Shown here one piece after another: positions 8,506-17,334 of a stretch of DNA of 64,000 bases. The DNA is from Pseudomonas lactis (lineage in GTDB: Bacteria > Pseudomonadota > Gammaproteobacteria > Pseudomonadales > Pseudomonadaceae), in contig NZ_JYLO01000019.1 in the NCBI RefSeq assembly GCF_001439845.1, positions 1-64,000 on the forward strand. Reading direction: 5' to 3'. Each line of letters begins with the position of its first letter. Within the stretch, counting starts at the first letter, position 1. The notes under the pieces are model-generated. The model was not told the origin of the DNA. It saw only the letters and a program-made list of their open reading frames with translations, and made no database searches. The position numbers were made by a program, and so were the translations under genes.

Positions 8506-8549
8506 TGAGTAAATCTTGTGATGATCTAGAACAAAATGAGTTTGTCTCA
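8506..8549 (+). promoter_or_regulatory. Candidate MetR-type sites upstream of metE
   Basis: The 344-bp space between nspC and metE (8262-8605) holds both divergent promoters. TGAG-TTTGT-CTCA (8537-8549) is a perfect TGAR-N5-YTCA inverted repeat, the layout bound by MetR (TGAA-N5-TTCA) in enteric bacteria. TGAG-TAAAT-CTTG (8506-8518) is a weaker copy 31 bp upstream, on about the same helix face. A degenerate single REP arm (TGTGGGAGCGCTCG, from 8410) lies further upstream. The MetR assignment is an inference. Confidence 0.4.
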
Positions 8550-8605
8550 AGAAACCCCTCTGCCGACAATGACCGCCATCAATCACACCATCGGAGTTGT
8601 AAGTC

Positions 8606-10894
8606 ATGGCAGTCGCTCATTCCCTCGGGTTTCCACGCATTGGACGCGATCGTGAACTGAAAAAAGCGCAGGAAGCGTTCTGGAAGGGAGAGCTCGACGA
8701 AGCCGGCCTGCGCGCCGTTGGCCGTGATGTGCGCAGCACCCACTGGGCGCTGCAACAGCAAGCCGGCATCGAACTGTTGCCGGTGGGTGATTTTGCCTGG
8801 TACGACCAGGTGCTGACCCACTCGCTGATGTTCGGCGTGGTGCCTGAGCGATTCCGCCCGGCCGATGGCCAGGCCACTCTGCATACCTTGTTCGCCATGG
8901 CCCGTGGCGTCAGCGACAGCTGCTGCGGCGGAGCCCATGCCCAGGAGATGACCAAGTGGTTCGATACCAACTATCACTATCTGGTGCCGGAGTTCAGCGT
9001 CGATCAGCAATTCTACCTGGCGTGGGACCAGTTGTTCGAAGAGGTCCAGGAAGCCCTCGATTTGGGACACAGCGTCAAGCCGGTGGTGATCGGCCCGCTG
9101 ACCTACTTGTGGCTGGGCAAGGCCAAGGGCGCTGACTTCGACAAGCTCGACCTGCTCGAACGACTGCTGCCGCTGTATGGCCAGATCTTCCAGCGCCTGG
9201 CCGATTTGGGCGTGGAGTGGGTGCAGATCGACGAGCCGATCCTGGCGCTTGATCTGCCCCAGGAGTGGAAGAACGCTTTTGAGCGCGCCTATAACCTGAT
9301 CCAGCGCGACCCGCTGAAAAAATTGGTGGCCACTTACTTCGGCGGCCTGGAAGAAAACCTCGGCCTGGCCGCCAACCTGCCGGTGGATGGCTTGCATATC
9401 GACCTGGTGCGTGCACCGGACCAGTACCCGACGATCCTCGACCGCCTGCCAGCGTACAAGGTGCTGTCCCTGGGTGTGGTCAACGGCCGAAACGTGTGGC
9501 GCTGCGACCTGGAAAAAGCTCTGGCTACCTTGCAGCATGCCCATGAGAAATTGGGCGATCGCCTGTGGGTCGCGCCGTCCTGCTCGCTGCTGCACAGCCC
9601 GGTGGATCTTGAGCGGGAAGAGCAGTTGGATGCCGAACTGAAAAGCTGGCTGGCCTTTGCCGTACAAAAGTGCGCGGAAGTGGCGCTACTGGCCAAGGCG
9701 GTTGACCAGCCGTCAGCACCTGACGTACTCGCCGCCCTGGCCGAAAGCCGCGCCGTGCAGGTGGCTCGTGCTGCATCGTCACGTATCCATAAACCCGCTG
9801 TTCAGGCCCGTGTCGCCGCCATCACGGCGCTGGACAGCCAGCGTCAGTCGCCGTTTGCCCAGCGCATCGAAAAACAGCGGGCCGGGCTTAACCTGCCGTT
9901 GTTCCCGACCACCACCATCGGCTCGTTCCCACAGACCGCGTCGATCCGCCTGGCGCGCCAGTCGTACAAGACGGGCAAGTTGAGCGAAGCCGAATACATC
10001 GAAGCCATGCACAGTGAGATCAAGCATGCGGTTGAGGTGCAGGAAAATCTTGGGCTGGATGTGCTGGTGCATGGTGAAGCCGAGCGGAACGACATGGTCG
10101 AGTACTTTGCCGAGCAACTTGATGGCTACGCGTTCACCCGCTTTGGCTGGGTGCAGAGCTATGGTTCGCGCTGTGTGAAACCCGCGGTGATTGTCGGCGA
10201 CTTGATGCGCCCGAAAGCCATGACCGTGGAGTGGATTCGCTATGCCCAAGGCCTCACCGACAAGGTGATGAAGGGCATGCTCACAGGCCCGGTGACCATG
10301 TTGATGTGGTCGTTCCCACGGGAAGACCTGAGCCGCGAAGTGCAGGCCCGGCAACTGGCCCTGGCGATTCGTGACGAAGTGGTGGACCTGGAAGCGGCCG
10401 GTATCAAGATCGTGCAGATCGACGAAGCGGCTTTTCGTGAGGGCTTGCCGTTGCGCCAGGCGCAGTGGCAGCACTACCTGGACTGGGCGACTGAAGTGTT
10501 TCGTTTGTGCGCGAGTGGCGTGGGCGATGAAACCCAGATCCACACCCACATGTGCTACAGCGAATTCAACGACGTGATCGAGTCCATCGCCGCCATGGAT
10601 GCCGACGTGATCACCATCGAAACCTCACGCTCGGACATGGAGTTGCTCGACGCGTTCGAAGCCTTCGCCTACCCGAATGAGATCGGCCCGGGGGTCTACG
10701 ACATTCACTCGCCACGGGTGCCGGATGCCTCGGAAATGGCCAACTTGCTGCGCAAGGCCGCCAAGCGGATTCCGGCAGAGCGCTTATGGGTGAACCCCGA
10801 TTGCGGCTTGAAGACGCGAGGCTGGCCGGAGACCGAGGCGGCGCTCATTCATATGGTCACCGCCGCTCGCCAACTGCGTGCCGAACTGGCCTGA
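8606..10894 (+). CDS. metE: Cobalamin-independent methionine synthase
   Basis: Transfers a methyl group from 5-methyltetrahydropteroyltri-glutamate to homocysteine, the last step of methionine synthesis, in the cytoplasm. The 762-residue length is standard. It begins AVAHSLGFPRIGRDRELKKA, as in MetE of other bacteria. The second half opens with LFPTTTIGSFPQT. Zinc and homocysteine ligands are visible in IHTHMCYSEFNDV and in NPDCGLKTRGW near the C-terminus. The start has GGAG 9 bases upstream. It stands alone, divergent from nspC. Confidence 0.97.
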   Translation: MAVAHSLGFPRIGRDRELKKAQEAFWKGELDEAGLRAVGRDVRSTHWALQQQAGIELLPVGDFAWYDQVLTHSLMFGVVPERFRPADGQATLHTLFAMARGVSDSCCGGAHAQEMTKWFDTNYHYLVPEFSVDQQFYLAWDQLFEEVQEALDLGHSVKPVVIGPLTYLWLGKAKGADFDKLDLLERLLPLYGQIFQRLADLGVEWVQIDEPILALDLPQEWKNAFERAYNLIQRDPLKKLVATYFGGLEENLGLAANLPVDGLHIDLVRAPDQYPTILDRLPAYKVLSLGVVNGRNVWRCDLEKALATLQHAHEKLGDRLWVAPSCSLLHSPVDLEREEQLDAELKSWLAFAVQKCAEVALLAKAVDQPSAPDVLAALAESRAVQVARAASSRIHKPAVQARVAAITALDSQRQSPFAQRIEKQRAGLNLPLFPTTTIGSFPQTASIRLARQSYKTGKLSEAEYIEAMHSEIKHAVEVQENLGLDVLVHGEAERNDMVEYFAEQLDGYAFTRFGWVQSYGSRCVKPAVIVGDLMRPKAMTVEWIRYAQGLTDKVMKGMLTGPVTMLMWSFPREDLSREVQARQLALAIRDEVVDLEAAGIKIVQIDEAAFREGLPLRQAQWQHYLDWATEVFRLCASGVGDETQIHTHMCYSEFNDVIESIAAMDADVITIETSRSDMELLDAFEAFAYPNEIGPGVYDIHSPRVPDASEMANLLRKAAKRIPAERLWVNPDCGLKTRGWPETEAALIHMVTAARQLRAELA

Positions 10895-10919
10895 TTCCTG
10901 AGCCCGGCGCGGTTAAAAC

Positions 10920-11008
10920 TGTGGGAGCGGGCTTGCTCGCGAAGGCGGTCTTTCAGTCACAGCAGCAGTGGCTGACGCACCGCCTTCGCGAGCAAGCCCG
11001 CTCCCACA
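10920..11008. repeat. REPIN, 89 bp (TGTGGGAGCGGGCTTGC variant)
   Basis: Inverted arms TGTGGGAGCGGGCTTGCTCG and GAGCAAGCCCGCTCCCACA, 89 bp in all. It is located between the convergent 3' ends of metE and the acyltransferase-like membrane protein, where it may act as a transcript end. Confidence 0.92.
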
Positions 11009-11023
11009 GTTGCCTGCATCAGG

Positions 11024-12178
11024 TCAGAGGTATTTGAGCCACGCCAGGTCGCGCCGCCGTGCTTTCAGGCCGGCGAACCAACGCACGGGCAAGTACAGGG
11101 CAATCGGCAACAGCAGCGCTGCCAACCACACCGCACCGATACCGTCGAAGCCAAAATAATTGCCATGGTTGAGGCCAAACAGCGCAACGCAGGCGACATA
11201 GAGGATTTTCAATACATAGAGGTGCAACAGATAAAAGAACATTGGCGCCGCGCCGAACACCGCCAGCACCCCGATCCAGCGCTTATGCCCGGCGCGTTCA
11301 AACGCCAGCAGCAACAGCAAGCCAATCCCCAGGGTCAACGCCAGGAACAACAGCGAAGGCGGGTACTTGGTGATGTTGAAAAAGCTCATCAGCGTCAGCA
11401 CGCCGCTGTCATACACCTGCCAAGGCTGCTCGCCGTAGCCATTAAGCGCGCGCAACAGCCCAAAACCCACCAACGCGCCCACCCCCGCGATCAGCAAATA
11501 ACGCTGACGCACAGCCGGCAGCGTGGCATTGGCAAACCATGGCCCGAGGCCGTAGCCCAGGGCAATCACACCGATCCATGGCAGTACCGGGTAGGTGGTG
11601 CGCAGGCGCAGGTTGTCAGACACTTCAATCCAGTTGCGTTCATGCAAGATCGTCCACGGCACGTGCCACATCGAACCGGCTGCAAAATGCAGCCCATCCA
11701 ACAGGTTGTGCCCGGCGATAATCACCAGCGCCACGCCGATCAGCCAGGCGCGCGGCAGCCAGACCAGCGCGGCAAGGGCGATCATACTGATGCCGATGGC
11801 CCAGATCACTTGCATATAGATCACGCTGGGCGGCAGTTGGAAGGTCCACGCGAAGTTGACCAGGGTGAATTCCAGCACCACCAGGAACAGCCCGCGCTTG
11901 AACAAAAATGCCGACACGTCGCGACGGCCCTGATATTTCTGGCCATACAGCCACGCCGACAATCCGGTAAGCAGCACAAACACCGGCGCACACAGGTGAG
12001 CGAGGGTGCGGCTGAAAAACAACGCTGGCTCGGTGCTGTCAATGCTCATGGGGTCGCTGACCTGGCGGTGCAGCAAGAAGGTTTCCCGCACGTGGTCCAG
12101 CAACATGAACAGGATCACCAGGCCGCGCAGGGCGTCGATGGACAGCAGGCGTTTGCGTAAAGTCATAGCGTCAGTCAT
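11024..12178 (-). CDS. DUF1624 / HGSNAT-type multi-pass membrane protein
   Basis: A 384-residue inner-membrane protein. The N-terminal motif RLLSIDALRGLVILFMLLDHVRE is typical of the heparan-alpha-glucosaminide acetyltransferase-related family (DUF1624), where the DALRG and DH residues are conserved. About ten hydrophobic segments follow, including PVLPWIGVIALGYGLG. Members are thought to move acyl groups across the membrane, but the substrate here is unknown. It is divergent from the DUF924 gene with a 62-bp gap. No strong ribosome binding site separates the ATG at 12178 from the one at 12166. Confidence 0.75.
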   Translation of the reverse strand: MTDAMTLRKRLLSIDALRGLVILFMLLDHVRETFLLHRQVSDPMSIDSTEPALFFSRTLAHLCAPVFVLLTGLSAWLYGQKYQGRRDVSAFLFKRGLFLVVLEFTLVNFAWTFQLPPSVIYMQVIWAIGISMIALAALVWLPRAWLIGVALVIIAGHNLLDGLHFAAGSMWHVPWTILHERNWIEVSDNLRLRTTYPVLPWIGVIALGYGLGPWFANATLPAVRQRYLLIAGVGALVGFGLLRALNGYGEQPWQVYDSGVLTLMSFFNITKYPPSLLFLALTLGIGLLLLLAFERAGHKRWIGVLAVFGAAPMFFYLLHLYVLKILYVACVALFGLNHGNYFGFDGIGAVWLAALLLPIALYLPVRWFAGLKARRRDLAWLKYL

Positions 12179-12240
12179 AAGTTAAGGATCACACGCAGGC
12201 ACAATATTGACGTTATTCTATAACATTAAGCGAGGTAAGC

Positions 12241-12783
12241 ATGACCCCTCAATCGGCCGAAGCGGTAATCGCGTTCTGGAAACAGGCGGGGCCCAAGCGT
12301 TGGTTTGCCAAGGACGAAGAGTTCGATGCGGACTTTCGTGACCGCTTCCACGCCACCCATATGCAGGCGGCGCGGCGTGAACTCGAAGACTGGTTGACCA
12401 CGGCGGATGGCGCGCTGGCGTTACTGATCCTGCTGGACCAGTACCCGCGCAACGCCTTTCGCGGCACGGCACACATGTTCGCCACCGACCCGCTGGCCCG
12501 GTTGTATGCGCGAAAGATGGTGGACGCGGGGTTGGATCAACAGGTCGAACCTCAGTTGCGCGCGTTCTGCTATTTGCCTTTTGAGCATTCGGAAGACCCA
12601 CAGGACCAGCAACGGTCTCTGGCCCTGAACCGGCAGTTGGATAACAGCACCTATCACTGGGCCAAGGAGCATGCCGATATCATTGAGCGGTTCGGGCGGT
12701 TTCCGCATCGCAATGGGGTGTTGGGCAGGGCGAGCACCGATGAAGAGCTCGCCTTCCTCAAGGCCGGTGGCTTCGCCGGTTAG
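12241..12783 (+). CDS. DUF924 family protein
   Basis: A 180-residue soluble protein of the DUF924 (YbgI-type helical) family. It is recognised by the opening AEAVIAFWKQAGPKRWFAKDEEFD, the central LLDQYPRNAFRGTAHMFATD and the later AFCYLPFEHSED. The fold resembles tetratricopeptide-like helical proteins. No reaction is established for the family. Its stop overlaps the 3' end of the convergent hydrolase gene by 4 bp. Confidence 0.85.
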   Translation: MTPQSAEAVIAFWKQAGPKRWFAKDEEFDADFRDRFHATHMQAARRELEDWLTTADGALALLILLDQYPRNAFRGTAHMFATDPLARLYARKMVDAGLDQQVEPQLRAFCYLPFEHSEDPQDQQRSLALNRQLDNSTYHWAKEHADIIERFGRFPHRNGVLGRASTDEELAFLKAGGFAG

Positions 12784-14219
12784 GCATGTTCTGGCGCCAG
12801 GCTTTGCTGGGCGCCAACACGTCGAAACCGCCGCACCCCCTTAAGGTCAATTGCCCACCGCAATGCTTCAGTGGCCGAAGGGCGCGGGCCTTGGGTGATC
12901 GCCTGTTCATCCTTGCCCAGTGCACTGAGGTAACCCTGTGTACCGCCGCGTTCGCTCCAGTAATGGGTGTGGCTGAGCCAGGATCTGGCCAGCCAGCCTT
13001 TGCCATTGCCCACGGTCACCGGCAAGTCCAGCACGCCGCCGCCCATCACCGGCTTGACCGGGCCGCCGACGATGTCGCCGAATACGCCGAAGGGGGCAGG
13101 GAAGTACAGGTTGGTCCAGCGCGTGACGGCAAAGGCTGCGGCGTGGTGCAGGTAGTGCGGGGTGAAGGGCTTTTGGCCGAGCATCAGCGGTTGGCGGGCG
13201 TTGTAGCCGTAGCCTTGGGTGTCTTCGGTAGGCGGGCAGGCCGGGGCTTCGCGGCGCTCCATGCGCTGCTGGAAGTCACTGACGCTGCGGCCCAGCAACA
13301 GGCTGGCGTGGGCCATCGGGCTGCCGACCGTGACCAGGTCGGTGATGCGCCAGGGGTTGCCCAGGCCGCGCTGTTCGACGAATGCCTCGGCCTGTTGCTG
13401 ACGAAAATTCAACAGGCTGCCCAGGCTGCCGTCCAGTAAGGCGCCAGCGGCGGGCAGGGCCTCCTTGACCACCGGTTGCAGCGGTTCGCGGTTGGCATAA
13501 CGGGCCGCCAGCTCACGGTTGCTGGGGTTCAGTTGGGTCAGTTGGTCGTGGTATTCATGCCAGAGGTAGCCGACGATGTCGTAGGCAATCACGCTGCCCA
13601 AACTGTGGCCCACGACGATGATGCGCTCGTAGTCACCCTGGTTGTGCAGCGCACGCAGGAGGTCGACACCATCGGCACGGATCTGCTCGCGCACCCTCAC
13701 GTTCTGCGGGTTGGGGCTTAAGTAGCGTGCGGCATCTCCCAGGTACGCCAGCGCCGAATAGCGCAGCCCCAGTCCCATGGCCGCGAGCAGCAGGGGGATC
13801 AGCGCGAAGGGGTTGTCGTTGGCGGGCAACTGACCCCAGGCTGCGGCCAGTGCGCCGCTGGCAATCAATAGCAGTAACGCCAACACCGTCCAGCGCGTGC
13901 TACGCCAGATCGGCACGATGGCGTCGGGAATGTCGCGCCGCGGGCGCTTGAAGATGTCCCACAGCCAGCCCAGCAGATGGCCGAGCTTGGTGCCCTGCAT
14001 CTTGTGGGCCCAGTAGTACTCATAGAAATCCGTCGAGGTGCGGCCCGAGGACTTCAGTACGCGCAGGTCGAAGTTGCGCGACAGCCGATCCGGCTTGCTC
14101 CAGTACAGAGGTTTGCCATCGGGGGTGTCCGTGGGGATCATCGCTTCGACAAAGCCGCGCAAGGTGTCCATTGGGCGCTGCTCGCCGATGCCGTGGATAA
14201 CCACAACTGCTTGTTTCAT
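12780..14219 (-). CDS. Membrane-anchored alpha/beta-hydrolase-like protein
   Basis: A 479-residue protein that opens with the hydrolase strand and oxyanion motif VVVIHGIGEQRP and has the nucleophile elbow GHSLGSVIAYD near residue 205. Two hydrophobic segments lie between them (about 130-180), so the enzyme is probably held at the inner membrane with its catalytic part in the cytoplasm. Lipase or esterase activity is likely from the fold. The substrate is not apparent. It is divergent from the GST gene. Confidence 0.7.
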   Translation of the reverse strand: MKQAVVVIHGIGEQRPMDTLRGFVEAMIPTDTPDGKPLYWSKPDRLSRNFDLRVLKSSGRTSTDFYEYYWAHKMQGTKLGHLLGWLWDIFKRPRRDIPDAIVPIWRSTRWTVLALLLLIASGALAAAWGQLPANDNPFALIPLLLAAMGLGLRYSALAYLGDAARYLSPNPQNVRVREQIRADGVDLLRALHNQGDYERIIVVGHSLGSVIAYDIVGYLWHEYHDQLTQLNPSNRELAARYANREPLQPVVKEALPAAGALLDGSLGSLLNFRQQQAEAFVEQRGLGNPWRITDLVTVGSPMAHASLLLGRSVSDFQQRMERREAPACPPTEDTQGYGYNARQPLMLGQKPFTPHYLHHAAAFAVTRWTNLYFPAPFGVFGDIVGGPVKPVMGGGVLDLPVTVGNGKGWLARSWLSHTHYWSERGGTQGYLSALGKDEQAITQGPRPSATEALRWAIDLKGVRRFRRVGAQQSLAPEHA

Positions 14220-14365
14220 GTGCTGTTCCTTCCTTGAAAATCAGCGGTAGCCATAATATTGCCACTACCCGCGCTATTCCCGCCAGGAATGCCCCCATAA
14301 AAACCCTGCATTGTCTTTATCGGCCCGGATCTCGTAGCGTGATGGCTCATCCCAGGAGATTGCCC

Positions 14366-14998
14366 ATGAGCCAAGGCCCGCTGCACCTCTACGTTGATTC
14401 GCTGTTTACCAGCCCTTATGCCATGTCGGTGTTTGTCGCCTTGCGCGAAAAAGGCCTGGCGTTCGAGACCCTCACCCTGGACCTCGATGCCCGGCAGAAC
14501 CAAGCGGCAGATTTCGCCCAACGCTCCCTGACCCAGCGCGTGCCGACCCTGGTAGATGGTGATTTTGCGCTGTCGGAGTCTTCGGCCATCACCGAGTACC
14601 TGGACCAGGCCTACCCCGAGACCAGCGTGTACCCGGCGGATGTGCAGCAGCGGGCGAGGGCGCGACAGGTCCAGGCGTGGCTACGCAGCGACCTGCTGCC
14701 GATTCGCCAGGAGCGCTCGACGCTGGTGGTGTTCTGTGGGCAGAAGAGGCCGCCGTTGTCAGCAGACGCTCAAGCCGCCGCGACCAAGTTGATCAGCGCG
14801 GCGCAAGCGTTGCTGGCGGATAACCGCGAGTACCTGTGCGGCCAGTGGTCGATTGCCGATGTGGACCTGGCGGTGATGCTCAATCGCCTGATCCTCAATG
14901 GTGACGCCGTACCCACGCAACTGGTGGCCTACGCGCAACGCCAGTGGCAGCGGCCGTCAGTGCGCGAGTGGGTCGAGCTGCGACGGCCCGCGCTCTAG
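14366..14998 (+). CDS. Glutathione S-transferase (YfcF-like)
   Basis: A 210-residue cytoplasmic GST. The N-terminal thioredoxin-like domain has the glutathione-binding RVPTLVDGDFALSESSAITEYL at about residues 55-77, and an all-helical C-terminal domain follows. YVDSLFTSPYAMSVFVALREKG is close to E. coli YfcF. The start at 14366 has CAGGAG 7 bases upstream. The in-frame codons from 14234 lack such a site and encode an unrelated stretch. Its last 42 bp overlap the opposite-strand gene that follows. Confidence 0.85.
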   Translation: MSQGPLHLYVDSLFTSPYAMSVFVALREKGLAFETLTLDLDARQNQAADFAQRSLTQRVPTLVDGDFALSESSAITEYLDQAYPETSVYPADVQQRARARQVQAWLRSDLLPIRQERSTLVVFCGQKRPPLSADAQAAATKLISAAQALLADNREYLCGQWSIADVDLAVMLNRLILNGDAVPTQLVAYAQRQWQRPSVREWVELRRPAL

Positions 14999-15241
14999 CT
15001 CTGCCTGCTGGGCGACACGCCGGTCGAGGTCTTCCCAATCAGCCATGCCCAGCACGCGCATGGTGTTCAAACCGCGCAAGTAGCCGCGCAGTTGCTCGGC
15101 GCTGGCGCTGCCTTTTGCGGCGTCGGCGTTTGAGTCCAGCAGCACGGTTTCGTACTCGACCAGGTAGTCGGCGACCCGCTCGCGAAACTCTGGCAGTACT
15201 GCCTCGCGGATACGATCGAAGATTTTCTGGTAGGGCTTCAT
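14957..15241 (-). CDS. Small conserved hypothetical protein
   Basis: A 94-residue, mostly helical, charged protein (MKPYQKIFDRIREAVLPEF...) with AAGGA 8 bases before its ATG. No domain is recognised. The ribosome binding site, the codon pattern and the presence of a gap upstream support a real gene. It overlaps the 3' end of the GST gene on the other strand by 42 bp. No function is proposed. Confidence 0.6.
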   Translation of the reverse strand: MKPYQKIFDRIREAVLPEFRERVADYLVEYETVLLDSNADAAKGSASAEQLRGYLRGLNTMRVLGMADWEDLDRRVAQQAELERGPSQLDPLAH

Positions 15242-15379
15242 GGCGGGGTCCTTATAGATTTTATGGGCGGCCTGACACTATCGGTTCAAATGATAGTCAC
15301 CATCAAGGATCACAAGTTCTGTTTTTTCGCCAAACGCGCAGAATCGGCACATCGAGACGCAGCCCAAGGAAAATGCGCG

Positions 15380-16024
15380 ATGAGGACGATTATCCAGTTG
15401 GCTTTGATGGCCCTGATGCTGGGCACCGCGGTCATGACCACCCCGGCGATGGCCGATCAAGTGCGTACAGGCCATTTGCTGCCCCTGGTGGGTAGCGTAG
15501 ACTCCCTGCAGCGTGCCCAGTCGGTGGGGGTGTTGTTCAGTGAAAACACCCGCGACAACCTCAGCTACCTCGAACGCTACCACGCCATGGCACTGAACGG
15601 CGCCAAGGATCCGCTGGATGGGCGGATTCGCGAGGCGTTCGTCAACAGCTCCGACCCGGAACTGGCGATCGACTGGTTGATGCACTCGTTGCAGGGCACT
15701 TTTGCCTCGGTGACGGTCTATAGCAGCCTGGATGCCCTGGTGCAGGCGCACCCGGATGTGGTGGTGGTGCTCGATACCCATAACCAATTGCTCACCCAGC
15801 GTAATGACCGGGTCGAGGCGCGCTTTGTCGCACGCTTCTTTGATGCGAACCTGCAGTTTATCGCCAAGGCCGAAGGCTCGGTGGACAAGCACGTGCCGTC
15901 CGTGTGGGTGCACGACAAGGCGGCCCCGGAGATTGCTGCACTGATCGAGCAACAACGCGATGTACAGCAAGATGCCCTGAAGCAGTTCGATGCGTCGCTC
16001 AAGGCCCTGGTTCGCGCAGGTTGA
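15380..16024 (+). CDS. Exported protein of unknown function
   Basis: A 214-residue protein with a signal peptide ending near TTPAMADQ (about residues 1-25). The mature part has alternating strands and helices, including HPDVVVVLDTHNQLLTQR, and a charged C-terminal helix. It is probably periplasmic. The start at 15380 has AAGGA 9 bases upstream. The upstream codons from 15263 lack a site and precede the signal peptide. It is followed 46 bp later by a small lipoprotein gene on the same strand, with which it may form an operon. The family is not recognised. Confidence 0.65.
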   Translation: MRTIIQLALMALMLGTAVMTTPAMADQVRTGHLLPLVGSVDSLQRAQSVGVLFSENTRDNLSYLERYHAMALNGAKDPLDGRIREAFVNSSDPELAIDWLMHSLQGTFASVTVYSSLDALVQAHPDVVVVLDTHNQLLTQRNDRVEARFVARFFDANLQFIAKAEGSVDKHVPSVWVHDKAAPEIAALIEQQRDVQQDALKQFDASLKALVRAG

Positions 16025-16070
16025 CCCGCGAATGGTTGTGAACCCTATTTGGTTATTTTCAGGAATGAAT

Positions 16071-16412
16071 ATGCGCTCTTTCTTCGCCCCGGCCCTGGCT
16101 TGTGCTTCGTTGTTGCTGACCGGCTGTATCACGGCGCCCAATGCCCCATCGCTGACCCTGCAAACCAACAAGACCCCCGACGGCTATGTGCAATGCGTAT
16201 TGCCCAAGCTGGAAAAGCATGGCATCACCTCGACCGTTACCCAGAACTCGCGCCACGCCAAGGTGCTGTTGACCAGCAAGATTGCCGCCGATGATGTGCT
16301 GGAGGCCTACAAGTCCCAGGACGGCACCAAGGTGTTCCTGTATGAGCGCAAGCCGCTGGCTTCGGCGATCAAGCCGTCACGGCTTGAGCAGGCCGCCCAG
16401 GATTGCAAATAA
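16071..16412 (+). CDS. Small lipoprotein of unknown function
   Basis: A 113-residue protein with a lipoprotein signal, MRSFFAPALACASLLLTGC; the LTGC lipobox puts the lipidated Cys at residue 19. The mature part is polar. The start at 16071 has AGGA 6 bases upstream, while the ATG two codons earlier abuts the AGGA and is disfavoured. It probably forms an operon with the exported protein gene just before it. No domain is recognised. Confidence 0.65.
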   Translation: MRSFFAPALACASLLLTGCITAPNAPSLTLQTNKTPDGYVQCVLPKLEKHGITSTVTQNSRHAKVLLTSKIAADDVLEAYKSQDGTKVFLYERKPLASAIKPSRLEQAAQDCK

Positions 16413-16448
16413 ACCCGCACATGCACCGCAACCCCACCCTGTAACCAA

Positions 16449-16537
16449 TGTGGGAGCTGGCTTGCCTGCGAAAGCGGTGGTTCAGTTGAAGATTCAGTGG
16501 CTGACACACCGCCTTCGCGGGCAAGCCCGCTCCCACA
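16449..16537. repeat. REPIN, 89 bp (mixed arms)
   Basis: The left arm is TGTGGGAGCTGGCTTGCCTG and the right arm is the GGGCAAGCCCGCTCCCACA variant, total 89 bp. It lies between the convergent lipoprotein and creatininase genes. Confidence 0.92.
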
Positions 16538-16557
16538 GGGTATTGGCCCCATTTGGC

Positions 16558-17304
16558 TCAGGGTTTGGCTTCGTTGCTGAAGCTGTCGACGGTCTTGACC
16601 AGTCCTTGCGCCGCCAACGCCACCAACTCACCGCCTTTCTCCACGGTGGCCAAGGCCGGGTCCGAGCCCATGCGGCCGTCAGGGAAGCGCGCACGGAAGT
16701 CCAGGGCTTCGCGAATCGGGCCGGTGTTGGCGATTTGCGGTGAGTACTCGGCAGACTTGATCGAATCCGGATACGCCCACTGCGTCACGGCAATTTCCGA
16801 CGGCGTGGCGTGGCTGCCATGCCCGACCGGGAATTGGCGCTGGGCCAGGTCGGTGACGCCTTCCAGGTCCCACCAGTTCACCAGCTTCAGCGCGAACCCG
16901 GCCGGGCGGCGGGCGAAGCTGGCTTCGGCGTACAGCTCTGAGAACGCCGCTTCAATCGTGGCGATATTGCCGCCGTGGCCGTTGAGGAACAGGATCTTTT
17001 CGAAACCATGCCCGGCCAGCGAACGCACCCAGTCGCCAATCGCAGCGATAAAGGTGGAAGGGCGCAGGGAGATGGTGCCGGGAAAGCCCAGGTGGTGTTG
17101 GGCCATGCCGATATTGAAGGTCGGGCCGACGAGGATGTCGGCGTGCTTCTGGGCGTGGTGGGCGATGATCTCCGGGCACATCCAGTCAGTGCCCAACAGG
17201 CCAGTGGGTCCATGTTGCTCGTTGGAGCCGATGGGAATCACCACCGTGCGGCTGCGTTCCAGGAACTGCCCGATTTCGATCCAGGTGGAGGTGTGTAGAA
17301 GCAT
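16558..17304 (-). CDS. Creatininase family amidohydrolase
   Basis: A 248-residue metal-dependent amidohydrolase of the creatininase fold. Metal-binding motifs are present: PIGSNEQHGP (Glu and His, about residues 24-33), LGTDWM (Asp), and FLNGHGGN (His, about 107-114), with a later acidic site in the SEIAVTQ region. Family members hydrolyse cyclic amides such as creatinine or formamide intermediates of pterin-like pathways. No neighbouring creatine genes point to a substrate. It is transcribed toward the REPIN. Confidence 0.85.
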   Translation of the reverse strand: MLLHTSTWIEIGQFLERSRTVVIPIGSNEQHGPTGLLGTDWMCPEIIAHHAQKHADILVGPTFNIGMAQHHLGFPGTISLRPSTFIAAIGDWVRSLAGHGFEKILFLNGHGGNIATIEAAFSELYAEASFARRPAGFALKLVNWWDLEGVTDLAQRQFPVGHGSHATPSEIAVTQWAYPDSIKSAEYSPQIANTGPIREALDFRARFPDGRMGSDPALATVEKGGELVALAAQGLVKTVDSFSNEAKP

Positions 17305-17334
17305 GCGACGCTCTCTTTTATCTATGGGGACAGG

